Source: Lineus longissimus (lineage: Eukaryota > Nemertea > Pilidiophora > Heteronemertea > Lineidae). Taken from it: DNA of 64,000 nt. The position numbers and the translations under genes were made by a program. The notes under the pieces were generated by a model, which worked only from the letters and a program-made list of their open reading frames with translations, was not told the DNA's origin and made no database searches. The DNA is taken from positions 9,986,501 through 10,050,500 of the forward strand of contig NC_088309.1 in NCBI RefSeq assembly GCF_910592395.1. Reading direction: 5' to 3'. This document shows, in pieces, positions 61,801 through 64,000 of this stretch; position 1 is the first letter of the stretch; the number at the start of each line of letters is the position of its first letter.

Positions 61801-62454
61801 TTGATCACGTTTTGTTTTTCACCTGTGCACTTGGTTTGTTTTAGGTACACACATTTTGTCAAGCAGCAAGGCTTGAGAGATTCACAGTGCATTGTTTTCA
61901 AACATCAACGGCCGTCTGCACATGATAGAGAAATAATAGAACTTTGTAAGTACGATTGCAATAGAAATTTGTGATCAAGATGGATACTGCCTCTCTTGTC
62001 TGTAATTTAAAGCCCTGAAGTATCTGATAACATCTGGCAAGACAAATCATCCATGTTAATTTTGGAGTTCAATTGTGACATTCTGTGTGTGTCGTGAGAC
62101 CAATAATACATATTTTTCCATCATGTCATGATCTTTCCAACTTAGTCATTTTACTACCAAAGCCATTTTTGGCCAGCACCACCCGCTGCCGACCAGTGGC
62201 GACGTCTAGCTGAGTGCTTAAATTCAGTTCAAAAGTGTCGCCACTTTTTGCAACCAATCTCTTTCATCTTCATTCGGTAAAATGTTCTCGTTCTTTCAGC
62301 TGGACAGTTCAGTCGTATCCCTGTCGTTCAATCAAACTTGGAAGAGGATCCCGAAGGGCTCCATCTTGAATTTAGAAACTTTCTCAGCACGTTATTAAGC
62401 GCCATGTCGGACAAACGGGAACAGGAAGAACTGAGCATCATGAATCAAAGATAA
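58898..62454 (+). CDS. IFT22: Intraflagellar transport protein 22 (RABL5-like small GTPase), six exons
   Basis: Coding exons are 58898-58936, 59592-59674, 59944-60033, 60198-60296, 61845-61945 and 62300-62454. They total 567 bases or 188 residues, close to the 185 of vertebrate IFT22. All five introns are GT-AG. The start ATG has ACC before it, and an in-frame TGA lies eight codons upstream. The P-loop GPCESGKT (residues 10-17) is split by intron 1 after Glu13. WDVSG at 64-68 is the G3 box, followed by KFENCWPAIARDASGIIFVY, and an NKxD G4 box is absent. The C terminus has SNLEEDPEG and the family tail MSDKREQEELSIM. IFT22 is a Rab-like subunit of the IFT-B complex that binds IFT74/IFT81 and supports cargo transport in cilia. 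A MITE lies in intron 4. No clear RFX X-box was identified upstream. Confidence 0.96.
60801..61235. mobile_element. MITE in IFT22 intron 4 (CAGGGTTTC termini)
   Basis: The left end CAGGGTTTCCGCCAG leads into a run of G and GCAC. The right end in reverse complement reads CAGGGTTTCTGCCAG, again followed by G-runs and GGCAC. The five bases CTTAC flank the unit on both sides (60796-60800 and 61236-61240). The interior of about 435 bp has A and T homopolymers and no transposase. CAG...CTG ends recall hAT-type elements, although those usually make 8-bp duplications. It is wholly intronic, so the IFT22 message should be unaffected. Confidence 0.75.
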
Positions 62455-64000
62455 ATATAATTGTGACTTTAAAGCGCCCTACTGACGAGACCTTTTCATC
62501 GCTGTGACCAGCAACAGTTATCGCTGCAAGAAGTGTTACAAATATCACCGGGTGAAAAACTGGTTATGGCTGGTTTTGACATTTATTGCAGGTCACGGGG
62601 ACAACCCTTTCTTGTTGCAGGCAACTGTCTTTCGCAAACAAGAGATTTTTGTCTCCTTCGCTGTTTGAAAATTATTCTCGTTGTGTGTTTTACTTGACAG
62701 GATTGCTTCTCAGGATCTGAGTAGATGCAGATTCTAGGCCTCATTAATTCCCTGAAGTCAGTTTCTCCCAGATTCATTAGATAGAGTGTCTGTTTCTAAG
62801 GGAAGGTGGCAGCTGAGCTGCTTTACCTGATTTAAACATCACACCATGATTGATGTTTCCATGGTCAGTTGATAGAGGGCCCTCCTGGCTAAAACACAAG
62901 ACCTTGTATTCTATGTATCCGGGAGGATTTGGGAGGTAAAATCTTCTTTTACTGTCTAATAAATTACAAATTCCATTGGAAGTTTCTGTAAGGTTGGGAA
63001 AGATGTAATAGTTACTTCAAAAGATACAGTAGTCTTATTGAAAGTCACATCATTGTTTCAAAAAATCCATAGGGACAAGATATATTTTGTTTGAACTATT
63101 GCAAAGGGAAAAAGATGTTTGTCAGATTTGTGATAACTGTAACACTGAATAAGGTGAGATTGTTAAATGCGCCATTCTTGTTTCTGTAATCAAAGGTACC
63201 TGCACATCTTGCTATGGACTTTGTTAAGCTTGTTTAAAAAAGTATGGGCTTCTTCTTTGCCTTGAGTTCAAAATTGTGATTATCACTGTGATGTGCTGTC
63301 ACCTACTTTCACTTTGAATTCAGGCATGTATTCCGTCCAAGTATATATACTGCAAACCTGGACATTTTTGCTGGCTGGTTAATTTTCCTGACGGTGTCTG
63401 TCCATGAAAAAAAAAAGGGGTGAAATCTGTGAAAATATTAGGCCATAAATATATTCAGGTTTCACAGTGCTGTTTTTTTCCATCCAATAAACCTCATTTT
63501 ACACAAATCTTTGCCAAATGTTTGTCAGAGTGGTATTTACGTCTGATAATGATGATGAATTGTGACAAAAGTTTGTGTAAAATGAGTTAGTGTAATAATG
63601 TATATTGCCAATAAAATGTGAATAAGAACTGCTCGTCCTGGTTGGTATAAACTTGGCTTCTTTATGTTCCCTCGAGACAACTTCCAACATTTTTTTTAGA
63701 ACTGTCTGACTGCTGCAGTGAAAGACATGGAATAATAAGCATTGAAATAGTTAAGGGTTTTGAATCTTGGACAGAAGTTTGATTCTCTGCTCCTCAAAAC
63801 TGTCTGTGAGTAAGATCTCATTTTCATCTGTGTTGGAAATTCATCGCTTATTTTTTAGCACGGGCAGTAAATCGACCTTCTGAAAGTAAATACCTGTTGT
63901 TGCCTTCGATCGCCCTGCTACATTTTGTTCCCATCATCATAAATTGAACAGTGACCTGCGGGATACACAATTCGTCATTTCAGACCCTGCCTCTTGTTTA
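62455..64000 (+). other. IFT22 3' UTR and downstream flank
   Basis: No further gene is recognised. Candidate polyadenylation signals AATAAA occur at 62958-62963, 63486-63491 and 63610-63615, and I cannot tell which is used. An inverted 15-mer pair, CTCATTTTACACAAA (63493-63507) and its exact complement (63572-63586), could form a stem between the last two signals. Confidence 0.5.
62958..62963 (+). other. Candidate polyadenylation signal for IFT22
   Basis: AATAAA lies about 500 bases after the IFT22 stop codon. It is the first canonical signal downstream. Two later ones exist at 63486 and 63610. Confidence 0.4.

Overview
This is eukaryotic, almost certainly animal, nuclear DNA. One gene is split by GT-AG introns into an ancient ciliary protein. 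A second gene shows a 2.75 kb terminal exon behind a clear splice acceptor. The rest is A+T-leaning DNA with long gene-poor stretches, foldback and MITE-like repeats, and many copies of a TACATGTA-type word. Cilia, a Penelope-type retroelement remnant and this repeat style fit a marine invertebrate such as a lophotrochozoan or an invertebrate deuterostome. I cannot fix the phylum from sequence alone. There are no operons, bacterial promoters, CRISPR arrays or phage genes.

Layout. At the left end, on the minus strand (908-3662), lies the last coding exon of an SH3-domain scaffold protein. It encodes 917 residues: an N-terminal SH3 domain and a long low-order tail. The tail carries five copies of a short Arg/Ser...ECLLD-like motif and, near the C terminus, a candidate PP1-docking motif. 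Its upstream exons are not identified. At the right end, on the plus strand (58898-62454), is a complete six-exon gene for the intraflagellar transport GTPase-like protein IFT22 (RABL5), 188 residues long. The two genes point away from each other across about 55 kb.

The 55 kb between them holds no gene I can name. It contains a decayed Penelope-like element (14686-15139, minus) and two foldback elements within 1 kb (28281-28440 and 29006-29306). It also holds a pair of 125-bp inverted arms (40221-40714) and several local tandem duplications (43578-43825, 46605-46990, 54392-54838, 57799-57956, 58501-58845). A few short reading frames look codon-like but are unrecognised. A 435-bp MITE with CAGGGTTTC termini sits in IFT22 intron 4.

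The most unusual signal is three tiny elements of 25-37 bp (38031, 47554, 49782). They share the end CAGAGTCTTTCAAATAA, and each is flanked by 6-7 bp direct repeats. They look like insertions of a miniature mobile element. I did not find a new multi-gene system, and the two recognised genes have no evident functional link beyond adjacency.
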